From contig NZ_RAZF01000032.1 in assembly GCF_003612555.1 (NCBI RefSeq), positions 1 to 33,534 on the forward strand: a DNA stretch of 33,534 bases, written 5' to 3'. Position 1 is the stretch's first letter; each line of letters starts with the position of its first letter. Shown in pieces: positions 1 to 7,881 of this stretch. The translations under genes and the position numbers were made by a program. Under the pieces are notes generated by a model that was not told the origin of the DNA, made no database searches, and was given only the letters and a program-made list of their open reading frames with translations. This stretch comes from Acutalibacter sp. 1XD8-33 (GTDB lineage: Bacteria > Bacillota > Clostridia > Oscillospirales > Acutalibacteraceae).

Positions 1-42
1 CCTTTTTCTCCCTCATTCTACAGTTTCAGCTTTGAGACAGCA

Positions 43-69
43 AAAGGCACGGTTGGCTGCCGCGCCTTT
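43..69 (+). terminator. Hairpin, possible terminator of an upstream gene
   Basis: AAAGGC (43-48) pairs with GCCTTT (64-69) and CGG (50-52) with CCG (60-62), giving a bulged stem. The following tract (caccgttattt) is a poor U run, so termination is only suggested. It separates whatever lies left of the window from the recombinase operon. Confidence 0.35.
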
Positions 70-107
70 CACCGTTATTTACTATTGTAGGAAGGGTTGT
101 TGTGAGT

Positions 108-251
108 ATGGATATAAACAATTCAGCTTTCGTTTATAGCGTGAATATGCTCCGGCTACTGCTGAAAATGCAGCTCATCACGCAGGAGGAATATGAGCGC
201 GTTTTGAAGATCAGCGCCGCCCACTACGGAGCCGAACAAATATATGTCTGA
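108..251 (+). CDS. Small 47-residue protein leading the recombinase operon
   Basis: Short frame beginning MDINNSAF and ending EQIYV, with TGA at 249-251. AGGAAGGG at 89-96 is a good ribosome binding site. GTG at 102 is an in-frame alternative start two codons upstream. The second half (ITQEEYERVLKISAAHYG) resembles the short C-terminal 'ITxEEYxR' helical hairpin (SHOCT-like) of small proteins that often sit before serine recombinases in Firmicutes elements; that resemblance is from memory of the family. Function unknown; position suggests it is co-transcribed with the recombinases. It has no membrane segment. Confidence 0.6.
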   Translation: MDINNSAFVYSVNMLRLLLKMQLITQEEYERVLKISAAHYGAEQIYV

Positions 252-349
252 AGTGAAAACTCTGGCGGTTTGCGCTGGATGTATGTGAACTCTTGTGGTA
301 TTGTTGGTGGTGCCGAAAGGCGAAATTTTCACAGAAAGGAATGGTGCAA

Positions 350-1903
350 ATGACTGTAACCGACATCAGCCGGGAACCGCAAAAGCCCGAAGTTATCCGG
401 CTTGCCGCCTACTGCCGGGTGTCCAGCAAATCTGCTGACCAGTTGCACTCTTTTGCCGCTCAGATTCGCTACTACAAGGATTATGAGCGCAAAAACCCGC
501 AATACAAGCTGGTGGATGTGTATGCCGACGAGGGATTGAGCGGCATGGACATGAAAAAGCGTGACGAGCAGAACCGGCTCATTCGTGACTGTAAGCTGGG
601 CAAGATAGACCGTGTTATTACCAAATCCGTATCCCGGTTTGCGCGGAACACGCAGGAACTACTTGTAGCCTTGCGCACTTTCAAAGAGTTGGGCGTGAGC
701 ATTTATTTTGAAGAACAGGGCATCGACAGCGAGAAGATGAATATGGAAATGCTGGTGACTTTCCCCGGCATGGCCGCCCAGCAGGAGAGCGTAAATATCT
801 CCGACCACCTTCGCAGGAGCTATCAGATGCGCATGGAGTCCGGGGAGTTCAACTGCTGCGCCCCGGCTTATGGGTACGATTTGGTCGATGGGCAGCTTGT
901 GGTCAAGGAGGATGAAGCCAAAATTATCCGCCGCATTTTTGACCTTTATCTGCAAGGGATTGGCAAACAGAATATCGCCAACATTCTCAATGCCGAGGGT
1001 GTTCCCCGCAGATATGCACAGAAGAAATGGTATCACAACACCATAAATTATGTGATCAACAACGAGCGTTATATGGGCGATGCACTTCTGCAAAAGAAGT
1101 TTACTACAGATACCCTACCCTTCAAAAAGAAGAAAAATCGTGGCGAAATGCCGCAGTATTATGTGGAGAACAGCAATCCACCCATCGTCAGCAAAGAAAT
1201 CTATATGGCGGCGCAGGAATTGCAAAAATCCCGGAATGTTAGCCATAAGCGTGAGAGTGTGCATCTCCTAACTGGTGTCCTTCGCTGCCCCGAGTGCGGC
1301 AGGTCATTTCGCAGGCTGCTCCTGAACGGCACCGCCTACTGGCTATGCAGCGGCAAGGCTGCCGGTGCAACAGATTGCCAGAGCAGGCGTGTGCGGGAAA
1401 CTGCTGTGTATGATACCTTCTGCCTGATGGTGGATAAGTTGTCCTTCCATCGGCAAAACCTGCTGGGGACACTTATCCGTCAACTGGAGATGATACAGAA
1501 TCATGGAGGTGAGAGTCAGGAGAAGATACGCCAAATCGATAAGCAGATAGCTGATTTGAGCGCGCAGAATCTGGTGGTGGCGCGGCTCCACACCAACGGC
1601 GTTCTGAATGCCACTGACTTCGCCGCTCAGTCTTCGGTCATCAGCAATAAAATCAATGACTTGCGGCTCGACCGCAAAAAGGCACGGGCAGAGGATGAGG
1701 ACGATGAGCTGATATACACGCTGAAATCACTGGATGATACCCTGGCAGCATATGTGCCGGGTACACCATTTAGCCAAGCGTTATTCGATGAAATTATCCA
1801 AAGCATCACAGTTGTAGACAATGCGCGGCTGACTTTCCATCTTGTCGGTGGGCTGGCCTTCACGGAGCAAATTCCTGAGAATGCGAGGTGTCGCACAGCA
1901 TGA
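350..1903 (+). CDS. Large serine recombinase 1 (full length)
   Basis: A 517-residue site-specific recombinase of the resolvase/invertase superfamily. The N-terminal resolvase domain contains AAYCRVSS with the catalytic serine at residue 25 and the conserved DEGLSGMDMKKR and SVSRFARNT blocks. A recombinase domain follows (YGYDLVDGQLVVKEDEA onward), then a zinc ribbon (CPECG ... CSG ... DCQ) and a coiled-coil-rich C-terminus. Start at ATG 350 is preferred because AAAGGA at 335-340 lies 9 bases upstream; ATG 341 would have no spacer. The stop overlaps the next gene in an ATGA, so the two are translationally coupled. Such enzymes integrate and excise elements between short att sites; which element it serves here is not shown by the sequence. 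Confidence 0.92.
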   Translation: MTVTDISREPQKPEVIRLAAYCRVSSKSADQLHSFAAQIRYYKDYERKNPQYKLVDVYADEGLSGMDMKKRDEQNRLIRDCKLGKIDRVITKSVSRFARNTQELLVALRTFKELGVSIYFEEQGIDSEKMNMEMLVTFPGMAAQQESVNISDHLRRSYQMRMESGEFNCCAPAYGYDLVDGQLVVKEDEAKIIRRIFDLYLQGIGKQNIANILNAEGVPRRYAQKKWYHNTINYVINNERYMGDALLQKKFTTDTLPFKKKKNRGEMPQYYVENSNPPIVSKEIYMAAQELQKSRNVSHKRESVHLLTGVLRCPECGRSFRRLLLNGTAYWLCSGKAAGATDCQSRRVRETAVYDTFCLMVDKLSFHRQNLLGTLIRQLEMIQNHGGESQEKIRQIDKQIADLSAQNLVVARLHTNGVLNATDFAAQSSVISNKINDLRLDRKKARAEDEDDELIYTLKSLDDTLAAYVPGTPFSQALFDEIIQSITVVDNARLTFHLVGGLAFTEQIPENARCRTA

Positions 1904-2826
1904 AAAAGAGGAATGTTCCGTTCGGGTATCAGTATCAAAACGGACTGATAACTACCCATCCGCAAGAGGCTGCTGTGCTGAATCGCATTTTTAGTGAGTA
2001 TCAAAACGGCTACTCCCTGTTGGAAATTGCCAACCGCCTGAACGATGAAAATATTGAGTATCAAACTGGCGTTACCGGCTGGAATAAATCCCGGATTATG
2101 CGGCTGATAGAAGATGAACGGTATACTGGCAAGGGTGATTTTCCGGCAACTATTGACAAGGAAACGCATCGCACTATGATTGATATGAAAGCCCAAAAGA
2201 ATACTCAGCATAGCACCGACCGCAACCATGAGATTTTCCATATAGATGTACCAATAGTCTGCCCCACTTGTGGCGGCGAGATGGTTCGACGGCATGACAG
2301 CCGGTTCAAGAAGTGCCAGCAACGATGGATATGTTCAAATGTGGACTGCCGCACAATAATTCACAAGGCTGATAGCGACCTGCTGGATGATATTACTGTA
2401 CTGCTGAACCGGGCGATTGTCAATCCTGGCTTGGTACAAATTTCGCTTGTGGACAAATCCATGAGTGTGCAGACTTTAAAAGCTGAAAATGAGATTGCCA
2501 GGACATTTGACACGCTCGATTATGATAAAACTGCCTTGCGAAAGAAAATGCTGAAATGTGTTTCAATGAAATATGCGGACATTGATTCCGCTCCATATAT
2601 AGCCCACAGATTAAAAGCGACTCTTGCCGATGCAGAGCCGCTTTCAACTTTTTCTCTGGCACTTTTCAAGAGAATGGTTCAAGCCGTCCACCTTGGAAAA
2701 GATGGCGCCGTGAGCATAAAATTGATAAATGACCAGATGGTCGGAAAGGACGATGAATATGCAACCAACAGCAACTATTCCGCAAAAAGTAGTGCGGAAG
2801 ATACCCGCGAAAATCAACATAGCTGA
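1900..2826 (+). CDS. Recombinase-domain protein lacking the resolvase catalytic domain
   Basis: A 308-residue protein that starts directly at the recombinase domain (FGYQYQNGLI ... RLIEDERYTG), where a normal large serine recombinase would already have about 150 residues of catalytic domain. No YxRVS active-site serine is present. A zinc ribbon follows (CPTCGG ... WICSNVDC) and then a helical tail. ATG 1900 overlaps the TGA of the upstream recombinase (1901-1903) by four bases, and its 3' end overlaps the next recombinase start by 68 bases. By analogy with two-subunit large serine recombinase systems it may be a DNA-binding partner or directionality subunit; this is inference. It is not a simple truncation scar, because the same layout recurs at 4357-5133. 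Confidence 0.85.
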   Translation: MKKRNVPFGYQYQNGLITTHPQEAAVLNRIFSEYQNGYSLLEIANRLNDENIEYQTGVTGWNKSRIMRLIEDERYTGKGDFPATIDKETHRTMIDMKAQKNTQHSTDRNHEIFHIDVPIVCPTCGGEMVRRHDSRFKKCQQRWICSNVDCRTIIHKADSDLLDDITVLLNRAIVNPGLVQISLVDKSMSVQTLKAENEIARTFDTLDYDKTALRKKMLKCVSMKYADIDSAPYIAHRLKATLADAEPLSTFSLALFKRMVQAVHLGKDGAVSIKLINDQMVGKDDEYATNSNYSAKSSAEDTRENQHS

Positions 2827-4360
2827 AGAAATCAAGCAGGCTCATCGGCAACTCCGGGTAGCCGCTTACTGCCGCGTTTCCACGGCCCAGGAGGAGCAGT
2901 TAAACAGCTATGACGTGCAGGTAAGGTACTACACCGAGAAGATCAGAAGCGAGCCGAAATGGGCCTTTGTGGGCATCTTTGCGGATAGGGGACTTTCGGG
3001 TACCAGCACAAAAAAGCGCGATGAGTTCAACAAGATGATAAAGCAATGTCGGCGTGGTAAAATCGACATGATTATTACGAAGTCCATCAGCCGGTTTGCA
3101 CGGAATACCGCTGACGTGCTAAAATATGTGCGAATGCTGAAGGAGATTGGCGTGGACATCTTCTTCGAGGAGCAGAACATCCACAGCACACAGCCGGGGG
3201 CAGAGTTTTATATCACGATTTACGGTTCCATCGCTCAAAGCGAATCTGAGAATATCAGCGCCAACGTCATATGGGGCAAAAATCAAAGTGCGAAAGAGGG
3301 CAAGGTTCCCTTCCACTACAAGAACTTCCTCGGCTACCGCAGGGGCGAAGATGGCAAGCCCGAAATTGACCCCGAAGAAGCGAAGACCGTCAAGATGATT
3401 TATGAGCGATTCCTGGCCGGGGACAGCATGAGAGGAATCGTGGAAATGCTGGATAATATGGACGTTCCCACCCCTGGCGGCCAAGGAAAATGGCACCGTT
3501 CCACGGTATGCTCGATCCTGCAAAATGAAAAATATATTGGCGATGCGCTTGCTCAAAAGACCTTCGCCTCTGCCTTTCCATTTGTCAAAAAGCGCAACAA
3601 AGGCGATCGGGATCAATTTTACACAGAGAACACGCACCCTGCAATTATTTCAAAAGAGGTATTTGATAGGGTGCAGGAATTGTTCAAACGAAAATCCTGC
3701 CGACAGAAAGCAATTGCTCACGCCTATCCGATGACCCTGAAAATACTTTGCGGAAAATGCGGAACTCCGTTCGCCCGCAGGGAGGGGCGGAGCGGCCTTG
3801 TGGTCTGGGTCTGCCGAAAACATGATAAGAATGCCTCACATTGTCCGATGGGCCGGATACCGGAAACGGAAATTTACACCGCCTTCGTGCGGATGTACAA
3901 CAAACTCAAACTTCATGAGGGCATTATCCTGAAACCCGCCCTCGCCCAGCTTCACGATCTGAACGATGCCCTCCAGCGGGACAATCCCGCCATGCTGGAG
4001 GTGAACCGGGCTATCGCCACCGCCTCTGAGCAGAGCTACAAGGTCAGCGCGCTCCGAAGCCGGGGCCTGCTGGACGCGGATGCCTGTGCGGCCAAGCTGC
4101 TGGAAATCGAGGCCAAGCTGGCGGAGCTTCGGCGGGAACGCCGTCGTCTGCTGAAAAACGAGGATATCGAGGAAGTCATGGACACCCTGCGCCAGACGGC
4201 GGATATCATTCACAGCGGCCCGGAACGGCTGGACAGCTTCGATGAAGCCCTGTTCGCCGATCTGGTGGAGAAGATCACAGCGGAGTCCCAGACCCGCATC
4301 CGCTTCCGCCTCTACGGCGGCATCGAACTGACGAAGCAGCTCCGGGAGGTGGGCAGATGA
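2759..4360 (+). CDS. Large serine recombinase 2 (full length)
   Basis: A 533-residue serine recombinase. AAYCRVST places the catalytic serine at residue 41. The blocks ADRGLSGTSTKKR and SISRFARNT complete the resolvase domain. The recombinase domain (FLGYRRGEDGKPEIDPEEA onward) and a zinc ribbon (CGKCG ... WVCRKHD ... HCPM) follow, then a long helical region. Start ATG 2759 has GGAAAGGA (2743-2750) 8 bases upstream; ATG 2753 and 2729 fit this site less well. The gene begins inside the 3' end of the preceding gene and ends in an ATGA overlap with the next. GC content rises clearly in the second half, from about position 3850, hinting at a mosaic origin. Confidence 0.92.
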   Translation: MQPTATIPQKVVRKIPAKINIAEEIKQAHRQLRVAAYCRVSTAQEEQLNSYDVQVRYYTEKIRSEPKWAFVGIFADRGLSGTSTKKRDEFNKMIKQCRRGKIDMIITKSISRFARNTADVLKYVRMLKEIGVDIFFEEQNIHSTQPGAEFYITIYGSIAQSESENISANVIWGKNQSAKEGKVPFHYKNFLGYRRGEDGKPEIDPEEAKTVKMIYERFLAGDSMRGIVEMLDNMDVPTPGGQGKWHRSTVCSILQNEKYIGDALAQKTFASAFPFVKKRNKGDRDQFYTENTHPAIISKEVFDRVQELFKRKSCRQKAIAHAYPMTLKILCGKCGTPFARREGRSGLVVWVCRKHDKNASHCPMGRIPETEIYTAFVRMYNKLKLHEGIILKPALAQLHDLNDALQRDNPAMLEVNRAIATASEQSYKVSALRSRGLLDADACAAKLLEIEAKLAELRRERRRLLKNEDIEEVMDTLRQTADIIHSGPERLDSFDEALFADLVEKITAESQTRIRFRLYGGIELTKQLREVGR

Positions 4361-5133
4361 TCAACCGAAAGAACTTGTATGGCTACCACATCGAAAACGG
4401 TGAGCTGGCCATTGTCCCCCAGGAGGCGGAAACAGTCCAGAGGATCGCAACGATGTATATCGCTGGAGGTTCCTATCAGGGCATTGCGGAAACACTCAAC
4501 GGTGACGGTATCCCGTTCAGCGCGGAAGCGCCGCTCTGGAACAAGCATAAAGTGAAACGTCTGCTGGAGAATCCCCGCCACACTGGCCTAAAAGGATATC
4601 CCGCCATCATTAACGCCGAGACATTCCAAGCTGTCCAGAGAATGATCCAGGGAAAAACGGCTGGCTACGCGCCGCCCAAGGATCGCCCGGCCCTCCGCCT
4701 GAAGCCATACCTGCGCTGCGCCTGCTGTGAGGGGAACCTGCACCGGCTGGCCGGAAAGAACCGCAGGCCAGATACCTTGTACCTCAAATGTATCCGCTGC
4801 GGCGCTCTGGTCACGATCTCCGACATGGAGCTGATGAACGAGGTGTCTCGCCAGATGGCAGAGCATGACTGTCCCGCTGAACAGCCCTACGCCCCGTCCG
4901 GCGAGGTGATCCGCCTGACCAACGCCATCGACCGGGGGCTGGAGCATCCCGACAAGCCGGAGGACATCGTGTCCCTGATCTTGCAGGGGGCCTCCGCACG
5001 GTACGACTGCTGCCCGGCCCCAACTGAATCTGAACCTTTCAGCCGCCCAGCCGAAGCGGATCTCAAACGCTTCGGTCAGGCGGTTTCTCATATCACAATC
5101 GCAGATGGAACCATAACAGTCCACTTCAAATAG
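4357..5133 (+). CDS. Second recombinase-domain protein lacking the catalytic domain
   Basis: A 258-residue protein starting at the recombinase domain (LYGYHIENGELAIVPQEAETV, RLLENPRHTG). It carries a CxxC/CxxC zinc ribbon (CACC ... CIRC) and no resolvase domain. It is a paralogue-like counterpart of the 1900-2826 gene and likewise sits in ATGA overlap with a full-length recombinase, preceded by GGGAGGTG. It ends in TAG 15 bases before the next start. The family function is DNA binding in large serine recombinases; a role as partner subunit is inferred from the repeated full/headless alternation. Confidence 0.83.
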   Translation: MINRKNLYGYHIENGELAIVPQEAETVQRIATMYIAGGSYQGIAETLNGDGIPFSAEAPLWNKHKVKRLLENPRHTGLKGYPAIINAETFQAVQRMIQGKTAGYAPPKDRPALRLKPYLRCACCEGNLHRLAGKNRRPDTLYLKCIRCGALVTISDMELMNEVSRQMAEHDCPAEQPYAPSGEVIRLTNAIDRGLEHPDKPEDIVSLILQGASARYDCCPAPTESEPFSRPAEADLKRFGQAVSHITIADGTITVHFK

Positions 5134-5147
5134 GCAAGGAGGTCATC

Positions 5148-6788
5148 ATGGAACAGGCAGTATTGGAGCGCAGGGTGCGCGTCATCCCCGCCACCAAGCC
5201 CGCCCCCGCCAGCGGCCCTAGGCACAGCGGCAGACAGCGTGTCGCCGCTTACTGCCGGGTGTCCACCGACAGCGAGGAGCAGCTCAACAGCTACGCCGCC
5301 CAGCAGAACTACTACACGCAGAAGATTGAGGAAAATCCCGATTGGGAGATGGCCGGGATCTTCGCTGATGAAGGTCTGAGCGGCACCAGCGTGAAAAAGC
5401 GGACGGAGTTCAACCGCATGATCGCCGCCTGCAAGCGGGGCCGCATCGACATGATCCTCACCAAGTCCGCCTCCCGGTTCGCCCGGAACACGGTGGACTG
5501 CCTCAAGGTAATCCGCACCCTCAAGGCCAGGGGCATTGCCGTGATCTTTGAAAAAGAAAACATCAATACCTTAACGGAGTCCAGCGAGTTTCTGATCACC
5601 CTGTTCAGCAGCTTCTCCCAGGCGGAGAGCGAGTCCATGAGTTTGAACATCATCCCTGGGATACGTCAGAGCATGAAAGAGGGCAATATCCCTTTCCAGT
5701 ACAGCAGGACGCTGGGCTACCGCAGAGGGCCGGACGGCAAACCGGAGATCGACCCGGAGGAGGCCGAGACGGTGCGGCTGATCTATACCCGCTACCTGGA
5801 GGGCCGCAGCCTGGGCGATATCCAGAGGGAATTGGTCGAGAACAACATCCCCACGGCGGCAGGCATCCAGGGCTGGTCACGGCAGGTGATTCAGAACATC
5901 CTGACCAGCGAGAAGTACATCGGTGACGGCCTGCGGCAAAAGACCTACACCACCGGCCCCATCGGCAACAAAAAGACGGTGAAAAACAACGGCGAACTGC
6001 CCATGTATTACAGCAGGGACCATCACCCCGCCATCATCCCCAGGGATATCTACTACCGGGTGAAGGAGGAGATGGCCCGCAGGGCCAGCAAGCGGAAGGT
6101 GATGCAGAAAACCGCCAAAACCGAGCAGGGCAAATACTCCGCCAAATATGCTCTGTCTGAGCTGCTGGTGTGCGGGGAGTGCGGAACGCCTTATAAGCGA
6201 TGCACCTGGGCCAGAAACGGGAAGAAGCGGATCGTCTGGCGGTGCGTCTCCCGGCTGGAGTTCGGGACGAAATACTGCCACAGCTCCCCCACGCTGGACG
6301 AGGACAGGCTCCATCGGGCCATCGTGGCCGCGCTGAACGAGTACGGCGCCATCCGGGCGGAAGTCAAGGCCGATGTCCTGGAACTGGCGGAGCTGGCCCG
6401 GTGCGGCGGCGAGGACGGCGGCATGAGTCTCCTGGAGCTGCGGCAGAGACTGGATACCCTCACTGTAGAACAAGCGGCCCTGGTGGACAAGATCCTGGAA
6501 AGCAAAGATGACTCGGAACTGAACGTCCAGCTTGAAACGGTGACGGCTGAGAAGCAGAGAGTCCTGGACCAGATCGCGGCCTGCCAGCAGGATGAGGAGC
6601 GGCAGGCTGCCCAAGCCTCCAGGCAGCAGGAGATGGAGGAATGGCTGGACCAGCAGCCTATGTGCTTCACGGAGTACAATGATACCCTCACCCGCAGGTT
6701 TGTGGAGCGGATCACCGTGGTGGACACCGAAACCATCCAGGTCAAGATCAGGGACACAGACGTTGTGATCGATGGGAAACTGTGCTAA
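5148..6788 (+). CDS. Large serine recombinase 3 (full length)
   Basis: A 546-residue serine recombinase with AAYCRVST (catalytic Ser39), ADEGLSGTSVKKR and SASRFARNT in the resolvase domain. The recombinase domain begins near TLGYRRGPDGKPEIDPEEA. A zinc ribbon (CGECG ... VWRCVSR ... YCHSS) and a C-terminal coiled coil rich in Glu/Gln follow. AAGGAGG at 5137-5142 gives a strong ribosome binding site for ATG 5148. It is GC-rich like the preceding gene and the second half of recombinase 2. It ends the recombinase array; the metallophosphoesterase starts 23 bases later, so the operon probably continues. Confidence 0.93.
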   Translation: MEQAVLERRVRVIPATKPAPASGPRHSGRQRVAAYCRVSTDSEEQLNSYAAQQNYYTQKIEENPDWEMAGIFADEGLSGTSVKKRTEFNRMIAACKRGRIDMILTKSASRFARNTVDCLKVIRTLKARGIAVIFEKENINTLTESSEFLITLFSSFSQAESESMSLNIIPGIRQSMKEGNIPFQYSRTLGYRRGPDGKPEIDPEEAETVRLIYTRYLEGRSLGDIQRELVENNIPTAAGIQGWSRQVIQNILTSEKYIGDGLRQKTYTTGPIGNKKTVKNNGELPMYYSRDHHPAIIPRDIYYRVKEEMARRASKRKVMQKTAKTEQGKYSAKYALSELLVCGECGTPYKRCTWARNGKKRIVWRCVSRLEFGTKYCHSSPTLDEDRLHRAIVAALNEYGAIRAEVKADVLELAELARCGGEDGGMSLLELRQRLDTLTVEQAALVDKILESKDDSELNVQLETVTAEKQRVLDQIAACQQDEERQAAQASRQQEMEEWLDQQPMCFTEYNDTLTRRFVERITVVDTETIQVKIRDTDVVIDGKLC

Positions 6789-6811
6789 AATAGCGCATGG
6801 AGGAATATGGC

Positions 6812-7564
6812 ATGGCAATTTTCATAACAGGCGATACTCACGGGGATTTTACCCGCTTCAAGAAGAAAATTTTCTATGAGCAGGCGGAACTGACCAAGGA
6901 TGACTGCGTCATGATCGCCGGCGACTTCGGCGGCGTCTGGGACGGCAACGCGGAGGAACGCCACTGGCTGGACTGGCTGGAGGCGAAGTCCTTTACCACC
7001 CTGTTCGTCTCCGGCAACCATGAGAACTTCGATATGCTGGCGGAGTTCACGGTTGAGGACTGGCACGGCGGCAAGGTACAGCGTATCCGTCCCTCGGTGA
7101 TCCACCTGATGCGGGGCCAAATCTATGACATCCAGGACAGAACCTTCTTCACCATGGGCGGGGCCAGCCGCCACGACATCCAGGATGGCATCCTGGAGCT
7201 GGACGATCCGCTGTTCAAAAAGAAATGCCGGAGGCTGGACGCCTGCGGGGCGATGTACCGGGTGAACCACCGCTCCTGGTGGAAGGAGGAGCTGCCCAGC
7301 GAGGAGGAGTACCAGACCGCCAGGGCCAACCTGGACAGAGCGGGCTGGGCGGTGGACTACATCATCAGTCACTGCTGTCCCACCTCGGTGCAGGATGAAC
7401 TGAGCGGCGGTTTTTACAGAGCCGATGCCCTGACTGATTTCCTGGAGGAAGTAGCCCAGCGTTGCCGGTTCAAATATCACTTTTTTGGGCACTACCACAC
7501 TAACCGGGTCATACGGGAAAAATATGTCCTGCTGTACGAGCAGATCATCAGATTGAAAGAGTGA
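6812..7564 (+). CDS. Metallophosphoesterase
   Basis: A 250-residue calcineurin-like phosphoesterase. The metal-binding set is complete: GDTHGD (Asp8, His10), AGDFGG (Asp38), SGNHE (Asn69, His70), SHCC, and C-terminal FFGHYH. Start ATG 6812 is chosen because GGAGGAA (6799-6805) lies 6 bases upstream; ATG 6797 overlaps that site. Expected reaction is hydrolysis of phosphomono- or diesters with a dinuclear metal centre; the substrate is unknown. It follows recombinase 3 with 23 bases between and is closed by a strong terminator, so it is the last gene of the recombinase operon. Genes of this type often accompany this recombinase array in Clostridia (family knowledge, not checked here). Confidence 0.88.
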   Translation: MAIFITGDTHGDFTRFKKKIFYEQAELTKDDCVMIAGDFGGVWDGNAEERHWLDWLEAKSFTTLFVSGNHENFDMLAEFTVEDWHGGKVQRIRPSVIHLMRGQIYDIQDRTFFTMGGASRHDIQDGILELDDPLFKKKCRRLDACGAMYRVNHRSWWKEELPSEEEYQTARANLDRAGWAVDYIISHCCPTSVQDELSGGFYRADALTDFLEEVAQRCRFKYHFFGHYHTNRVIREKYVLLYEQIIRLKE

Positions 7565-7622
7565 GAGCGGATAGAAATGTCTCGGATATGTCCGGGGTGC
7601 TTCTATCCGCTTTCAATTTTTC
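7565..7622 (+). terminator. Rho-independent terminator after the recombinase/phosphoesterase operon
   Basis: GCGGATAGAA (7567-7576) pairs perfectly with TTCTATCCGC (7601-7610); the stem extends a few pairs outward with A-T and G-T pairs, and a T-rich tract follows at 7611-7622. It lies directly after the phosphoesterase stop. Confidence 0.85.
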
Positions 7623-7651
7623 TTTACAGAGACATGGGATCATGCTATAAT
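7623..7651 (+). promoter_or_regulatory. Sigma-A promoter for the DUF262 gene
   Basis: TTTACA at 7623-7628, 17-base spacer, TATAAT at 7646-7651 with an extended -10 (TGC before it). The transcript would begin near 7658 and carry a leader of about 220 bases before the DUF262 start codon. Confidence 0.75.
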
Positions 7652-7654
7652 TGA

Positions 7655-7881
7655 GGCAAGAAAATTTAATTGCCGTTTTTTGCGAAAGACGTTCTAAAAA
7701 TCTGGAAACCGTTGCGGAACAACAGGTTCGGCGGTGCATCTTTTTTGTCAACGAGAGACAAGGCGGTTCGTACCGCGTAAGAGAGCTGCAAGGGAAACTT
7801 TGCGGCTCTTTTCCATAACAGTCCGGAGATGGAAAACGAGTTTGACTTTTGCACGATAGAAACATAGAAGGAGGAGTCATT
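7655..7881 (+). promoter_or_regulatory. Structured 5' leader with terminator-like hairpin, T-box-like features
   Basis: No gene is seen in this stretch. A short hairpin GGCAA/TTGCC (7655-7674) is followed by six T. A stem TTGTC/GACAA then leads into AAGGCGG-TTCG-TACCGCG, which resembles the T-box element consensus but carries extra bases in the bulge. Next is a long stem with its left arm from 7782 (AGAGCTGCAA) and right arm ending 7809 (TTTGCGGCTCT), followed by TTTT: an intrinsic terminator. Order stem, T-box-like sequence, terminator, ribosome binding site matches a T-box attenuator, but I cannot identify a proper stem I with specifier loop. It could be a degenerate T-box, a different attenuator, or a leader remnant. 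Confidence 0.45.

Noticed and set aside
5877-6818. Minus-strand open frame (313 codons) antisense to recombinase 3
   Set aside because: Shadow of a confident GC-rich gene; no recognisable motif or start signal.
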